Assembly: GCA_023458595.1 (NCBI GenBank)
Contig: JAEWYT010000109.1
Span: 1-44,446 of the forward strand
Reading direction: 5' to 3'
DNA length: 44,446 nt
From: Pseudomonadota bacterium
GTDB taxonomy: Bacteria; Pseudomonadota; Alphaproteobacteria; Rhizobiales; Tepidamorphaceae
Shown one piece after another: positions 19,071-27,500 of the stretch. The stretch's first letter is position 1. Each line of letters opens with the position of its first letter. A model generated the notes under the pieces. It did no database searches and had not been told where the DNA came from. It saw only the letters and a program-made list of their open reading frames with translations. A program made the position numbers and the translations under genes.

Positions 19071-19200
19071 GTCGGCGACAGAACGTCTCCACCCATGCGG
19101 TCCGTCGTCCGCTACGGCGGTTGCGGCGGCGATGCCCCCATGCATCCGGGTACTGGACAACCGCAATAAAAATCCGATATCAGCCTGTATGCGAAATCAG

Positions 19201-19238
19201 TTTCCATAAATTCGCATTCTAGAATGCGATATTGGAAA
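19201..19238. promoter_or_regulatory. Extended operator-like dyad upstream of the Lrp/AsnC gene
   Basis: A perfect 18-bp palindrome (TCGCATTCTAGAATGCGA, 19212-19229) is flanked by an outer matching pair, TTTCCA at 19201-19206 and TGGAAA at 19233-19238. The dyad ends 19 bases before the regulator's ATG, in a strikingly AT-rich patch. Placement and symmetry fit an autoregulatory site for the Lrp/AsnC protein, which binds as dimers or octamers. Binding is inferred. Confidence 0.6.
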
Positions 19239-19257
19239 TCCATTCCAGGGACCCGCT

Positions 19258-19734
19258 ATGCTCGACCGCATCGACCGCAAGATCCTCGCCGTGCTGCAGG
19301 AAGACTGCACCATTCCCGTCGCCGAGATCGGCAAGCGGGTCGGGCTGTCGACGACGCCGTGCTGGCGGCGCATCCAGAAGCTCGAGGAGGAGGGCGTCAT
19401 CCAGCGCCGCGTGGCGCTGCTCGATCCCAAGAAGGTGCGCGCGGGCGTCACCGTGTTCGTGGCGATCCGCACCAACCAGCACGAGGAGAACTGGCTCGAG
19501 AGGTTCGCCGAGGCGGTCAACGACCTGCCCGAGGTCGTCGAGTTCTACAGGATGAGCGGCGAGGTCGACTATCTCCTGCGCGTCGTCGTGCCGGACATCG
19601 AGCACTACGATACGTTCTACAAGAAGCTGATCGGCCGGGTCGCGCTCACCGACGTGTCGTCGAGCTTCGCAATGGAGCAGATCAAGTTCACGACGGCGCT
19701 GCCGCTGGAGTTCGCGGCGGCGGAGGGGCGGTAG
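19258..19734 (+). CDS. Lrp/AsnC family transcriptional regulator
   Basis: The protein is 158 residues. Residues 1-60 form the DNA-binding winged helix-turn-helix (MLDRIDRKILAVLQ, IGKRVGLSTTPCWRRIQKLEEEGVI) and 65-150 the RAM effector domain, with the usual FYRMSGEVDYLLRVVV core. These regulators sense amino acids and control local metabolism genes. The neighbours do not give a clear target: the methyltransferase lies upstream on the same strand and the convergent antiporter starts only six bases beyond the stop. The dyad in its promoter suggests autoregulation. Confidence 0.93.
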   Translation: MLDRIDRKILAVLQEDCTIPVAEIGKRVGLSTTPCWRRIQKLEEEGVIQRRVALLDPKKVRAGVTVFVAIRTNQHEENWLERFAEAVNDLPEVVEFYRMSGEVDYLLRVVVPDIEHYDTFYKKLIGRVALTDVSSSFAMEQIKFTTALPLEFAAAEGR

Positions 19735-19740
19735 GGGCGC

Positions 19741-20913
19741 CTACGGGTCGAAGATCAGGATCAGGTAGACGCTGAAGATGACGAGCAGCACCACGCCCTG
19801 GAGGACGTTGGTGCGCTGGCCGGAAAAGGTCATGATGCTGATCACCAGGGTCAGCGCCAGCATGACGAGTTCGGTCTTCTCGAGCCCGAGCACCAGGTGG
19901 GTGCCGGTCGCGAGCGCGATGAGCACCACGGCCGGGACCGTCAGGCTGATGGTCGCAAGCGCCGAGCCGAGGCAGATGTTGACCGCGCGCTGCAGGTGAT
20001 TGGCGGCGGCGGCGCGGAAGGCGGCGAGCCCTTCGGGGGCGAGCACGAGCAGGGCGATCACGACGCCACCGAGCGCCTTGGGGGCGCCGCTGACCGCAAT
20101 GCCCTCGTCGACCAGGATGCCGAACTTCTTCGACAGCAGGACGATCGTCACCAGCGTCACGACCAGCAGGACCGCGTGGTAGGCCAGCGAGCGCGTGCGC
20201 ATACCCTCCGGGTGCTTGCCGTGCTCGGGGGCCATGTCCCCGGCGAGCGAACCGGGTTCCATGAAGAACGTGCGGTGGCGCACCGTCTGGATCGCCAGGA
20301 AAGCGCCGTAGAGGGCGATGGTCGCGAGGCTGAACAGGATCGCCTGGTTGTGCGCCAGGCTCGGGTCGTCGGTCGACACGGTGAAGGTCGGAAGAACCAT
20401 CGTCAGCGTCACCAGGGTGATCAGCACCGACAGGAAGGCGCGCGCGCCCTGCAGGTTGTAGTCCTGTTCCTGGTACTTGATCCCGCCGATGAGCAGGCAG
20501 GCGCCGACCATGCCGTTCATGACGATCATCAGCACGGCGAGCATGGTGTCGCGCGGCAGCGTCGGGTCCGTGCCGCCGGTCAGCATGACGGCGGAGATCA
20601 CCGAAACCTCGATGCAGATCACCGAGATCGTCAGGATCAGGGTGCCGTAGGGCTCGCCGAGCATCTCGGCGAGGCTGTCGGCATGGCGGACGGCGGCGAA
20701 CGAGGCCCAGACCATGACGGCGAAGATCGCGGCGAACAGGCCGGCGAACACGATCGGGTTCGAAAGGTCGGAAAGCCAGCTCTTGCCGACCGTGAACATG
20801 ACGATCGCGGTCGCGATCGCGACGATCAGGGCGGCTTCGTCGACGAGGGCCGACCGGAAGCCCCCGGAGCGCGACGGCTCCGGGTGAGCGGCGGGCTGCG
20901 GGATGTCGGTCAC
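19741..20913 (-). CDS. Ca2+/H+ antiporter family membrane protein (ChaA-like)
   Basis: This 390-residue inner-membrane cation exchanger has about 11 hydrophobic segments. It has the two-half arrangement of the CaCA superfamily: an acidic, small-residue helix in the first half (VICIEVSVISAVMLTGG) and the second-half signature LLVLAPEGLAAFRAA with LGSALATISLTVPA. A hydrophilic loop with His/Glu-rich residues (MAPEHGKHPEGM) joins them. It would exchange Ca2+ or another cation for protons. I chose the GTG start at 20913 (AAGGG upstream); an ORF start at 20997 adds an Arg-rich stretch without family fit. Exact ion preference is unknown. Confidence 0.85.
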   Translation of the reverse strand: MTDIPQPAAHPEPSRSGGFRSALVDEAALIVAIATAIVMFTVGKSWLSDLSNPIVFAGLFAAIFAVMVWASFAAVRHADSLAEMLGEPYGTLILTISVICIEVSVISAVMLTGGTDPTLPRDTMLAVLMIVMNGMVGACLLIGGIKYQEQDYNLQGARAFLSVLITLVTLTMVLPTFTVSTDDPSLAHNQAILFSLATIALYGAFLAIQTVRHRTFFMEPGSLAGDMAPEHGKHPEGMRTRSLAYHAVLLVVTLVTIVLLSKKFGILVDEGIAVSGAPKALGGVVIALLVLAPEGLAAFRAAAANHLQRAVNICLGSALATISLTVPAVVLIALATGTHLVLGLEKTELVMLALTLVISIMTFSGQRTNVLQGVVLLVIFSVYLILIFDP

Positions 20914-21048
20914 CGGATCGGACCCTTGTTGCCGCTTTCGGATGGCGTCGGCGCACCGGCCGGTCGGGGACCGGCCGGGCGAACGACTGAGCCGCAATTG
21001 TCTAACACAGGGGCTTACCGCCGGGTCAACAGGGGCCGCAAAGGCGGG

Positions 21049-21747
21049 TCACCGCCGAGCCCTGCTTTTCAGCGCCTCGATCACGGCGGGCGACTTGAGC
21101 TCGCGGGCGGCGTCGCGGCCGACCCAGCGGGCGGTCTTGTCGCCGGACGTGGCCAGTCTTTCGGCGAGGTCGAGGGCGGGCCGGTGGAGGGCGAGCGAGC
21201 GCTTGCCGATCTGGCGCAGCGCCCAGTTGACGGCTTTCCTCACGAAGTTGCGCCCGTCGGTGGCGTAACGCTCGATCAGCGGCAGATAAGGCAGGAACGC
21301 GGCGTCCGGCGCCTGTCTGTCGTGGACGGTGCGGGCGACGAGGAGCGAAAATCCTTCTCGGCGGACGAACTCGCGGTCGTCGGCGATCCAGTCGAGGATG
21401 AGCTCGTCCCGGAACGGCGTCTTCTCGAAGGTCTTGGAGAGCTGGTCGCAGAGATCCCACGAATCGATCTCGCCGACCCAGGCGTCGCATTCGGCCCGGC
21501 TCATCGCCTTCGGGTCGGCGATGAACCCCGCCAGGATGCGGGCCTCGTGCCTGCCCGTCGCCCAGAGGGCCTGCGCGAGCGCGTGATCGCGGCCGATCGC
21601 CTTGGCGAGGGGACGGAGGCTCCTGATCGAGACGCCGTAGGCGCGCGCGGTATTGATGCCGTAGCGGGCCATTCCGGCCCGGTTCGCCTGCGAGCCGAGG
21701 CGTTCGAGCCGCTCCAGGATTTCGTCGACGGTCCAGCCTCCGGGCAT
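21049..21747 (-). CDS. DNA alkylation repair protein, AlkD-like
   Basis: This 232-residue all-helical protein of the AlkD HEAT-repeat family removes alkylated bases such as N3- and N7-alkylpurines. Visible features are a MARYGI segment, the active-site region EIDSWDLCDQLSKTF, and repeats with RREGFSLLVAR and FVRKAVNWALRQIGKR near the DNA-binding face. It lacks signal and membrane segments. The start at MPGGWTVDE was chosen because the 36 residues before it are low in family similarity. It is a single gene: 135 bp separate its 3' end from the antiporter start on the same strand. Confidence 0.85.
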   Translation of the reverse strand: MPGGWTVDEILERLERLGSQANRAGMARYGINTARAYGVSIRSLRPLAKAIGRDHALAQALWATGRHEARILAGFIADPKAMSRAECDAWVGEIDSWDLCDQLSKTFEKTPFRDELILDWIADDREFVRREGFSLLVARTVHDRQAPDAAFLPYLPLIERYATDGRNFVRKAVNWALRQIGKRSLALHRPALDLAERLATSGDKTARWVGRDAARELKSPAVIEALKSRARR

Positions 21748-21874
21748 GGGCGGCAGCTTACGCCTCAGGGGCGCTGGAGCAAGCTGCCCTGGATCCGGGC
21801 CGGCGCGGGAACGAGCGGAGGTGGAGGGTGTTCTGGAGAGCAGCCACGCCTTCATCCGTCACGCGGCCGTCTGG

Positions 21875-21962
21875 GCCCTGGATCAAGTCCAGGGCACGAG
21901 CCTGCGGTTTGTCGTTTGACGCGCGACGGAAACAATCGCGCGTCCCGGACTTGATCCGGGAC
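21875..21962. repeat. Pair of REP-like palindromes in the 331-bp gap after the AlkD start
   Basis: GCCCTGGA-TCAAG-TCCAGGGC (21875-21895) and GTCCCGGA-CTTGA-TCCGGGAC (21942-21962) are perfect 8-bp-arm hairpins whose loops are reverse complements of each other. They are therefore two opposed copies of one element. Between them is about 45 bp of unique sequence. Further right a variant ATTCCCGC hairpin and a run of ten G (22047-22056) complete the gap. No gene or promoter is obvious in 21748-22078. These match the dispersed palindromic repeats common in alphaproteobacteria. Confidence 0.75.
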
Positions 21963-22078
21963 GTGCGCAACAGTGCCGCAAACTGACGGCCGCCAGTCCG
22001 AAGGCCTCCGCCCGTCCCCGCTCATTCCCGCGAAAGGGGGAGAATCGGGGGGGGGGCGCGACCGGTAAGCGCCCCGGC

Positions 22079-22948
22079 CTACTTCTCCAGCCGCGCGATC
22101 AGGCTCGACGTGTCCCATCTGCTTCCGCCCATCGACTGGACGTCGGAATAGAACTGGTCGACCAGCGCCGTGACGGGAAGGTGCGCGCCGTTGCGGCGGG
22201 CCTCGTCCAGGCAGATCGACAGGTCCTTGCGCATCCAGTCGACGGCGAAGCCGAAGTCGAACTTGCCGGCGGCCATGGTCGACCAGCGGTTCTCCATCTG
22301 CCAGGACTGCGCGGCTCCCTTGGAGATGACAGCGATCACCTTGGCGACGTCGAGGCCGGAGGTGATCGCCATGTGGATGCCTTCCGAGAGGCCCTGCACG
22401 AGGCCGGCGATGCAGATCTGGTTGACCATCTTGGTGAGCTGGCCGGCGCCGGACTCGCCCATCAGGCCGACCATCTTGGCATAGGCGTTGATCGCCGGCT
22501 CCGCCTTGTCGAACATGTCCTGGTCGCCGCCGACCATGACGGTGAGCTGACCGTTCTCGGCGCCCGCCTGGCCGCCGGAGACCGGGGCGTCGAGGAAGCC
22601 GAATCCCTGCGCCTTGGCGATCTCGTAGAGCTCGCGGGCGACGTTCGCGGACGCCGTGGTGTTGTCGATGAAGACCGCGCCCTTCTTCATGCCGTGGAAG
22701 GCGCCGTCTGCGCCGACGGTGACGGCGCGCAGGTCGTCGTCGTTGCCGACGCAGCAGAAGACGAAGTCGCATCCTTCCGCTGCCGCCTTCGGGGTCGGGG
22801 CGGACTTTCCACGGTGCTCCTGCACCCATTTCTCGGCCTTGGCGGACGTGCGGTTGTAGACCGTCACGTCGTGGCCGCCGCGGGCCTTCAGGTGTCCGGC
22901 CATCGGATAGCCCATCACGCCCAGACCGATGAATGCCACTTTCGCCAT
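22079..22948 (-). CDS. Beta-hydroxyacid dehydrogenase (3-hydroxyisobutyrate dehydrogenase family)
   Basis: This 289-residue NAD(P)-dependent oxidoreductase has its Rossmann motif FIGLGVMGYPMAGHL at the N-terminus, substrate-binding DAPVSGGQAGAENGQ near residue 121, and catalytic Lys in GAGQLTKMVNQ near 172. The C-terminal helical domain is complete. Family members act on 3-hydroxyisobutyrate, tartronate semialdehyde or related acids, and sequence alone does not fix which. AGGGAG lies seven bases before the ATG. It is transcribed away from the adenine deaminase gene, with 161 bp between them. Confidence 0.9.
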   Translation of the reverse strand: MAKVAFIGLGVMGYPMAGHLKARGGHDVTVYNRTSAKAEKWVQEHRGKSAPTPKAAAEGCDFVFCCVGNDDDLRAVTVGADGAFHGMKKGAVFIDNTTASANVARELYEIAKAQGFGFLDAPVSGGQAGAENGQLTVMVGGDQDMFDKAEPAINAYAKMVGLMGESGAGQLTKMVNQICIAGLVQGLSEGIHMAITSGLDVAKVIAVISKGAAQSWQMENRWSTMAAGKFDFGFAVDWMRKDLSICLDEARRNGAHLPVTALVDQFYSDVQSMGGSRWDTSSLIARLEK

Positions 22949-23109
22949 GTCGAAACTCCCTGTCCCCGATCGGCGTATACGTTGCGCCGCCTTCTAGCCC
23001 ATGATCGGGCCGATGTCAGCGACGGCCCGAGGAATCGTCATGATGCTGTTATCCCATCGGGGGCTTTTCAACTAGAATCCGGGGCGTCGAAATCGATTTG
23101 GAGGCCGAA

Positions 23110-24903
23110 ATGACGGGTATTCGACCCTGGAGCGAGGTGGCCGCGAGGCTGATCGACGTGGCGACCGGCAAGACGCCGGCCGACCTGGTGGTGCGCGGCG
23201 GGGCCCAGGTCAACGTCCATTCGCGCGAGGTGATCCGCGGAACGGATGTCGCGATCGCCGCCGGCCGCTTCGCCTATGTGGGGCCGGACGCTGGGTACAC
23301 GATCGGCGAGGGGACGAAGGTCGTCGAGGCGGACGGGGCGTATCTGGTGCCGGGCCTTTGCGACGGGCACATGCATGTCGAGAGCGGCATGGTGACCGTC
23401 ACCGAGTTCGTCCGCGCCGTCCTGCCGCACGGCACGACCTCGATGTTCGTCGACCCGCACGAGATCGCCAACGTGCTCGGCCTGAAGGGCGTCAAGCTCA
23501 TGCACGACGAGGCGATGGCGATGCCCTCGAACGTCTTCGTGCAGATGCCGAGCTGCGTGCCGAGCGCGCCGGGACTGGAGACCGCCGGTGCCCGGATCGG
23601 GCCGAAGGAGGTCGCCGAGGCGATGGCCTGGCCGAACATCGTCGGGCTCGGCGAGGTGATGAACTTCCCCGGCGTCGCCGCGGGCGACGCCACCATGCTC
23701 GGCGAGATCGCCGCGACCATGGGGGCGCACAAGACGGTCGGCGGCCATTTCGCCTCGCCGGATCTCGGCAGAATGTTCCACGGCTACGTCGCCGGCGGCC
23801 CGTCCGACGATCACGAGGGCACGCGGCTCGAGGACGCAGTCGCCCGCGTGCGGCAGGGGATGCGCGCGATGCTCAGGCTCGGCTCGGCCTGGTACGACGT
23901 CGCTGCGCAGATCAAGGCCGTCACCGAGATGGGCCTCGATCCGCGCAACTTCATCCTGTGCACCGACGACAGCCATTCCGGCACGATCGTCAACGAGGGG
24001 CACATGAACCGGGTCGTGCGCCACGCGATCGCGCAAGGCTGCGACCCGCTCGTGGCGATCCAGATGGCGACGATCAACACCGCGACCCACTTCGGCCTCG
24101 AACGGGAGCTCGGCTCGATCGCGCCCGGTCGCAGGGCCGACATGATCCTCACCTCCGATCTGCCGAGCCTGCCGGTCGAGACGGTGATCGCCCGTGGGCA
24201 GGTGGTCGCCGAGCGCGGCAGGCTCACGATCGACATCCCGGCCTACGACTACCCGGATTTCGCCGTCGACACGGTGAAGCTCGGGCACAAGCTCACGGCG
24301 AAGGACTTCGACATCCCGGCGCCAGAGGGGGCGAAGGAGGTGAAGGCGCGGGTGATCGGCGTCATCGAGAACCAGGCGCCGACCCGGGCGCTGGAGCGGA
24401 CCCTGAAGGTCGAGAACGGCTTGGTCGTCGGGGGCATGTCGCAGGACGTCTGCCAGATCGCGCTGGTCGAGAGGCACCGGGCGACCGGCGAGGTCGTCAA
24501 CGGCTTCGTCTCGGGCTTCGGCTACACCGTGCCCTGCGCGATGGCGAGCACCGTGGCGCACGACAGCCATCATATGATCGTCGTCGGCACGGACAAGGAC
24601 GACATGGCGATGGCCGCAAACCGCGCCGCGGAGGTCGGCGGCGGCATCGTCGTCGTGTCCAGGGCCAGGGAACTGGCGCTCGTCGAGCTGCCTATCGCCG
24701 GCCTCATGTCGAACGAGCGGGCCGAGGTCGTCGCCGGGAAGGCCGAAGGAATGGTCAGGGCGATGCGGGAGTGCGGCTGCACGCTCAACAACGCCTACAT
24801 GCAGCATTCGCTGCTCGCGCTCGTGGTGATCCCGGAGCTGAGGATTTCCGACAAGGGGCTCGTGGACGTCACCAGGTTCGAGATGACGGAGCTGTTCGTG
24901 TGA
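23110..24903 (+). CDS. ade: Adenine deaminase
   Basis: This 597-residue metal-dependent amidohydrolase converts adenine to hypoxanthine and ammonia for purine salvage or use as nitrogen. The metal-binding DGHMHVES lies near residue 90, followed by FVDPHEIANVLG, a GHFASPDL segment, and the CTDDSHSGTIV loop near 290. The C-terminal adenine-deaminase-specific domain (GFGYTVPCAMASTVAHDSHHMIVVG) is complete, which separates it from other amidohydrolases. Start ATG has GGAGG five bases upstream. The gene stands alone; a REP-like stretch follows its stop. Confidence 0.93.
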   Translation: MTGIRPWSEVAARLIDVATGKTPADLVVRGGAQVNVHSREVIRGTDVAIAAGRFAYVGPDAGYTIGEGTKVVEADGAYLVPGLCDGHMHVESGMVTVTEFVRAVLPHGTTSMFVDPHEIANVLGLKGVKLMHDEAMAMPSNVFVQMPSCVPSAPGLETAGARIGPKEVAEAMAWPNIVGLGEVMNFPGVAAGDATMLGEIAATMGAHKTVGGHFASPDLGRMFHGYVAGGPSDDHEGTRLEDAVARVRQGMRAMLRLGSAWYDVAAQIKAVTEMGLDPRNFILCTDDSHSGTIVNEGHMNRVVRHAIAQGCDPLVAIQMATINTATHFGLERELGSIAPGRRADMILTSDLPSLPVETVIARGQVVAERGRLTIDIPAYDYPDFAVDTVKLGHKLTAKDFDIPAPEGAKEVKARVIGVIENQAPTRALERTLKVENGLVVGGMSQDVCQIALVERHRATGEVVNGFVSGFGYTVPCAMASTVAHDSHHMIVVGTDKDDMAMAANRAAEVGGGIVVVSRARELALVELPIAGLMSNERAEVVAGKAEGMVRAMRECGCTLNNAYMQHSLLALVVIPELRISDKGLVDVTRFEMTELFV

Positions 24904-24933
24904 GGAGCGCGGCGCGCCGGCCCGCACCTCTGC

Positions 24934-25040
24934 GTCGTCATGCCCGGGACGCACGGCTGTTCTGGTGGCGGGGCGGTGCTCAGAACGGAAGCCTGGCGCT
25001 GCGGGCTTGACCCGGAGCCCATACGGCCGTGCGGCGAGCA
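24934..25040. repeat. Degenerate REP-like sequence between ade and the ABC permease gene
   Basis: The gap between the two convergent genes contains TCGTCATGCCCGGGACG (near 24936), GGCTTGACCCGGAGC, and a partly complementary CCATACGGCCGTGCGG hairpin. This is the same palindrome family as at 21.9 kb but decayed. No gene or T-rich terminator is visible here. Confidence 0.5.
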
Positions 25041-25089
25041 TGACGGCGGCTGTCCGCGCCGCCCGCGAAAGCCGAGTCCCGTAAATCGC

Positions 25090-25782
25090 TTACGGCGCCA
25101 TCCTCAGATGCCGCGTGAGACGGATCTCGAGCCGGTCCCAGATCCGGCGCAGGGCCTCGACGATGACGAGGTAGAGCACCGCCGCCCACAGGTAGACCTG
25201 GAAGTCGAACGAACGCGCGAAGGCGAGCCGCGTCGCCCCCATCAGGTCGAAGACGGTGATGACGCTGGCGATCGCCGAGCCCTTGATCATCAGGATGATC
25301 TCGTTGCCGAGCGGGCGTAGCGCCACGATGAAGGCCTGCGGCAGGATCACCTTCCAGTAGATCGGCGGCATCCGCATGCCCATCGTGAGCGCGGCTTCCA
25401 TCTGGCCGCGCGGCACCGACAGAATCGCGCCGCGCAGGATCTCGGCCTGATAGGCGCAGGTATTCAGCGTGAAGGTGAAGATCGCGCAGTTGAAGGCGTC
25501 GCGGAAGAACCACCACAGGCCTATCGCCTCGAGGCTGCTGCGGAACTGGCCGGCGCCGTAGTAGACCAGGAACACCTGGGCGAGCAGCGGCGTGCCGCGG
25601 AAGAAGTAGACGTAGCAGAAGCTCAGGAGGTTCAGGAGGCGCGAGCTCGAGATGCGGGCGAGCGCCATCGGAAAGGCGAGGATGCCGCCGAGGACGATCG
25701 AGATGGTGACGAGCTCGATCGTGACGACCAGCCCCTCCAGCATGCGCGGGCCGTAGCGGGCCATGAGATCGAAGTCGATCAT
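25090..25782 (-). CDS. Polar amino acid ABC transporter permease (HisM type)
   Basis: This 230-residue inner-membrane permease has about five membrane segments. The ATPase-docking loop (EAALTMGMRMPPIYWKVILPQA) is intact near 150-171. The start ATG overlaps the stop of the preceding permease by four bases (ATGA), so the pair is translationally coupled. It would form the heteromeric channel with that permease. The ATPase that normally follows is absent: the next gene downstream, ade, is on the opposite strand. Substrate class is inferred from the family (His/Arg/Glu-type amino acids). Confidence 0.92.
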   Translation of the reverse strand: MIDFDLMARYGPRMLEGLVVTIELVTISIVLGGILAFPMALARISSSRLLNLLSFCYVYFFRGTPLLAQVFLVYYGAGQFRSSLEAIGLWWFFRDAFNCAIFTFTLNTCAYQAEILRGAILSVPRGQMEAALTMGMRMPPIYWKVILPQAFIVALRPLGNEIILMIKGSAIASVITVFDLMGATRLAFARSFDFQVYLWAAVLYLVIVEALRRIWDRLEIRLTRHLRMAP

Positions 25783-26492
25783 GCCAGCCGCCTTTCGCCG
25801 CGGGCCGTGCGGGCCTCGATCCAGGTGATGCCGAAGCTCGAGACGATCGAGAACACGAGATAGATCGTGCAGGCGACCGCGTAGAAGAAGAACGGCTCCT
25901 TGGTCGCCCCGACGACCACGTTCGTCATGCGCAGAAGGTCGTTGAGCGCGATGACGGAGACGAGCGAGGTCTCCTTCAGGAGCACGAGCCAGAGGTTGGC
26001 GATGCCGGGCAGGGCGTAGCGCCAGAGCTGGGGAAAGATGATGAAGCGCAGCGTCTGGAAGCGGGAGAGGCCGAGCGCGAAGGCGCCCTCGATCTGGCCC
26101 TTGGAGATCGCCCTGAGGGCGGCGAGGAAGACCTCGCTGGCATAGGCGGCGAACACGAGGCCGAGGGCGACCATGCCGGCGACGAAGCCGTTCACCTCGA
26201 CATAGGCGTCGGAGAACAGGCTCACCAGCTTGAGCAGCAGGATCTGACCGCCGTAGTAGATGATGAACAGGGTCAGCAGCTCCGGCAGGCCGCGGAACAC
26301 GGTGGTGAAGGCGCCGCCGAGGGCGTGCAGGACGCGGGAGTCGGAATTGCGGGCGAGCGCGACGAGGAAGCCGATCGTCAGGCCGAACGGCAGCGTGGCG
26401 ACCGCCAGCCGGATCGTCAGCCATGCGCCGGCGAGGATCTCGTCTCCCCACCCGTCGGGACCGGTCTCGAGAAGCTTGAATAGGTCCGTCAT
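25779..26492 (-). CDS. Polar amino acid ABC transporter permease (HisQ type)
   Basis: This 237-residue partner permease has five hydrophobic segments; its docking loop reads EGAFALGLSRFQTLRF. The N-terminus after the start is soluble and short. A GTG sits directly before the chosen ATG and either could serve. It lies about 95 bases after the binding-protein gene, on the far side of an intrinsic terminator. It probably receives lower expression than the binding protein. Confidence 0.92.
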   Translation of the reverse strand: MTDLFKLLETGPDGWGDEILAGAWLTIRLAVATLPFGLTIGFLVALARNSDSRVLHALGGAFTTVFRGLPELLTLFIIYYGGQILLLKLVSLFSDAYVEVNGFVAGMVALGLVFAAYASEVFLAALRAISKGQIEGAFALGLSRFQTLRFIIFPQLWRYALPGIANLWLVLLKETSLVSVIALNDLLRMTNVVVGATKEPFFFYAVACTIYLVFSIVSSFGITWIEARTARGERRLA

Positions 26493-26520
26493 CACCCCCG
26501 GTCCGAACGAACAGGCTTGT

Positions 26521-26558
26521 CAAAAACAAACCCCCGGAGGCCGCGCGGCCGCCGGGGG
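26521..26558 (-). terminator. Rho-independent terminator between binding-protein and permease genes
   Basis: Read on the minus strand, a long GC hairpin (CCCCCGGCGGCC-GCGC-GGCCTCCGGGGG, stem about 12 bp with one mismatch) is followed directly by TTTGTTTTTG. It lies 29 bases after the binding-protein stop. It should stop most transcripts there and let a fraction read through to the permeases, a known way to make binding protein in excess. Confidence 0.85.
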
Positions 26559-26586
26559 TGAGAGCCGTCAGACGTGCATGGCGTCT

Positions 26587-27363
26587 TCAGTAGATCGAGA
26601 ACGGGAAGTACTTCTGGTTGATCTTCTCGTAGGTCCCGTCGGCGACGATCGCGGCGAGGGCGTCGTTGAACATCTTCTTGAGGTCCTGGTCCTCCTTGCG
26701 CACCGCGATGCCGGCGCCGTCGCCGAAGTAGCTCGGATCGGTCATCGGCTCGCCGATGAAGGTGCAGCACTTGCCCTCGTCGGTCTTCTCGAGCCACTCG
26801 TAGAGCACGATCGAGTCGGCGAGAACCGCGTCGAGGCGACCCGACACGAGGTCCATGTTGGCCTCGTCCTGGGTGCCGTAGAGCTTCAGGTCGGAGTCCT
26901 TGTACTCGCCTTCCAGGAAGTTGGCGTGGATCGTCGCCGACTGGGCGCCGACCGCCTTGCCCTTCAGGCCCGCGGGCGTCACGTCGGTGATGCCGGAATC
27001 CTTGCGCACGATGAAGCGTGCGGGCGTGTTGTAGTACTTGTCGGTGAAGTCGACCTGCTTCTTGCGCTCCTCGGTGATCGACATGGAGGCGACGATCGCG
27101 TCGTACTTGTTGGCCTGCAGCGCCGGGATGATGCCGTCCCAGTCCTGGGCGACGAATTCGCACGTCACGTTCATCTTGTCGCAGAGCGCCTTGGCGATCT
27201 CGACGTCGAAGCCCTGCAGCTGCTTGTCGGTGTCGAAGAAGTTGAAGGGCGGGTAGGCGCCCTCGGTGCCGATGCGCACCGTGCTCCAGTCCTTCGCCGC
27301 AGCTCCGCCCGCCGCCAGCGCGAGGGCCGTCGCCGCGACGGCGATACGCAGAAAATGACGCAT
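26587..27363 (-). CDS. Periplasmic amino-acid-binding protein of an ABC importer (HisJ/ArgT family)
   Basis: This 258-residue family 3 solute-binding protein has a signal peptide ending around residue 23 (ALAAGGAAA-KDW) and the two-lobe fold. Lobe 1 begins IGTEGAYPPFNFF, and ligand-contact segments include DWDGIIPAL and SMSITEERKKQVDFTD. A cysteine pair (Cys61 and Cys68) and CC near 200 in the mature part may form disulfides. A GGGGAA site precedes the ATG. Ligand is likely a basic or polar amino acid, unproven. Confidence 0.93.
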   Translation of the reverse strand: MRHFLRIAVAATALALAAGGAAAKDWSTVRIGTEGAYPPFNFFDTDKQLQGFDVEIAKALCDKMNVTCEFVAQDWDGIIPALQANKYDAIVASMSITEERKKQVDFTDKYYNTPARFIVRKDSGITDVTPAGLKGKAVGAQSATIHANFLEGEYKDSDLKLYGTQDEANMDLVSGRLDAVLADSIVLYEWLEKTDEGKCCTFIGEPMTDPSYFGDGAGIAVRKEDQDLKKMFNDALAAIVADGTYEKINQKYFPFSIY

Positions 27364-27411
27364 AATGTTCCCCTATAGTTGTTGATGCGTTCGTGACCTG
27401 TCCGGTCCGAT

Positions 27412-27433
27412 CCGCCTCGCAAGGCGGCTTGCG
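27412..27433 (-). promoter_or_regulatory. Overlapping, mutually exclusive hairpins in the leader of the binding-protein gene
   Basis: On the minus-strand transcript, CGCAAG-CCGC-CTTGCG and CCGCCT-TGCG-AGGCGG share bases, so only one of the two 6-bp stems can form at a time. They lie about 50 bases upstream of the start codon. Such a pair could act as an RNA switch or simply be chance in GC-rich DNA. No T-run follows, so it is not a plain terminator. Confidence 0.3.
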
Positions 27434-27500
27434 GCATCTTCCCACCATTTTTCGTGCCCGCGCAACTGGCTTGCACCCCGATTCACCGGCGCATTTAACT

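Noticed and set aside
19897..21954. A 685-codon plus-strand ORF
   Set aside because: Antisense of the antiporter and AlkD-like genes; composition is that of a shadow frame.
23068..25041. A 657-codon minus-strand ORF
   Set aside because: Antisense of adenine deaminase, whose catalytic motifs are on the plus strand.
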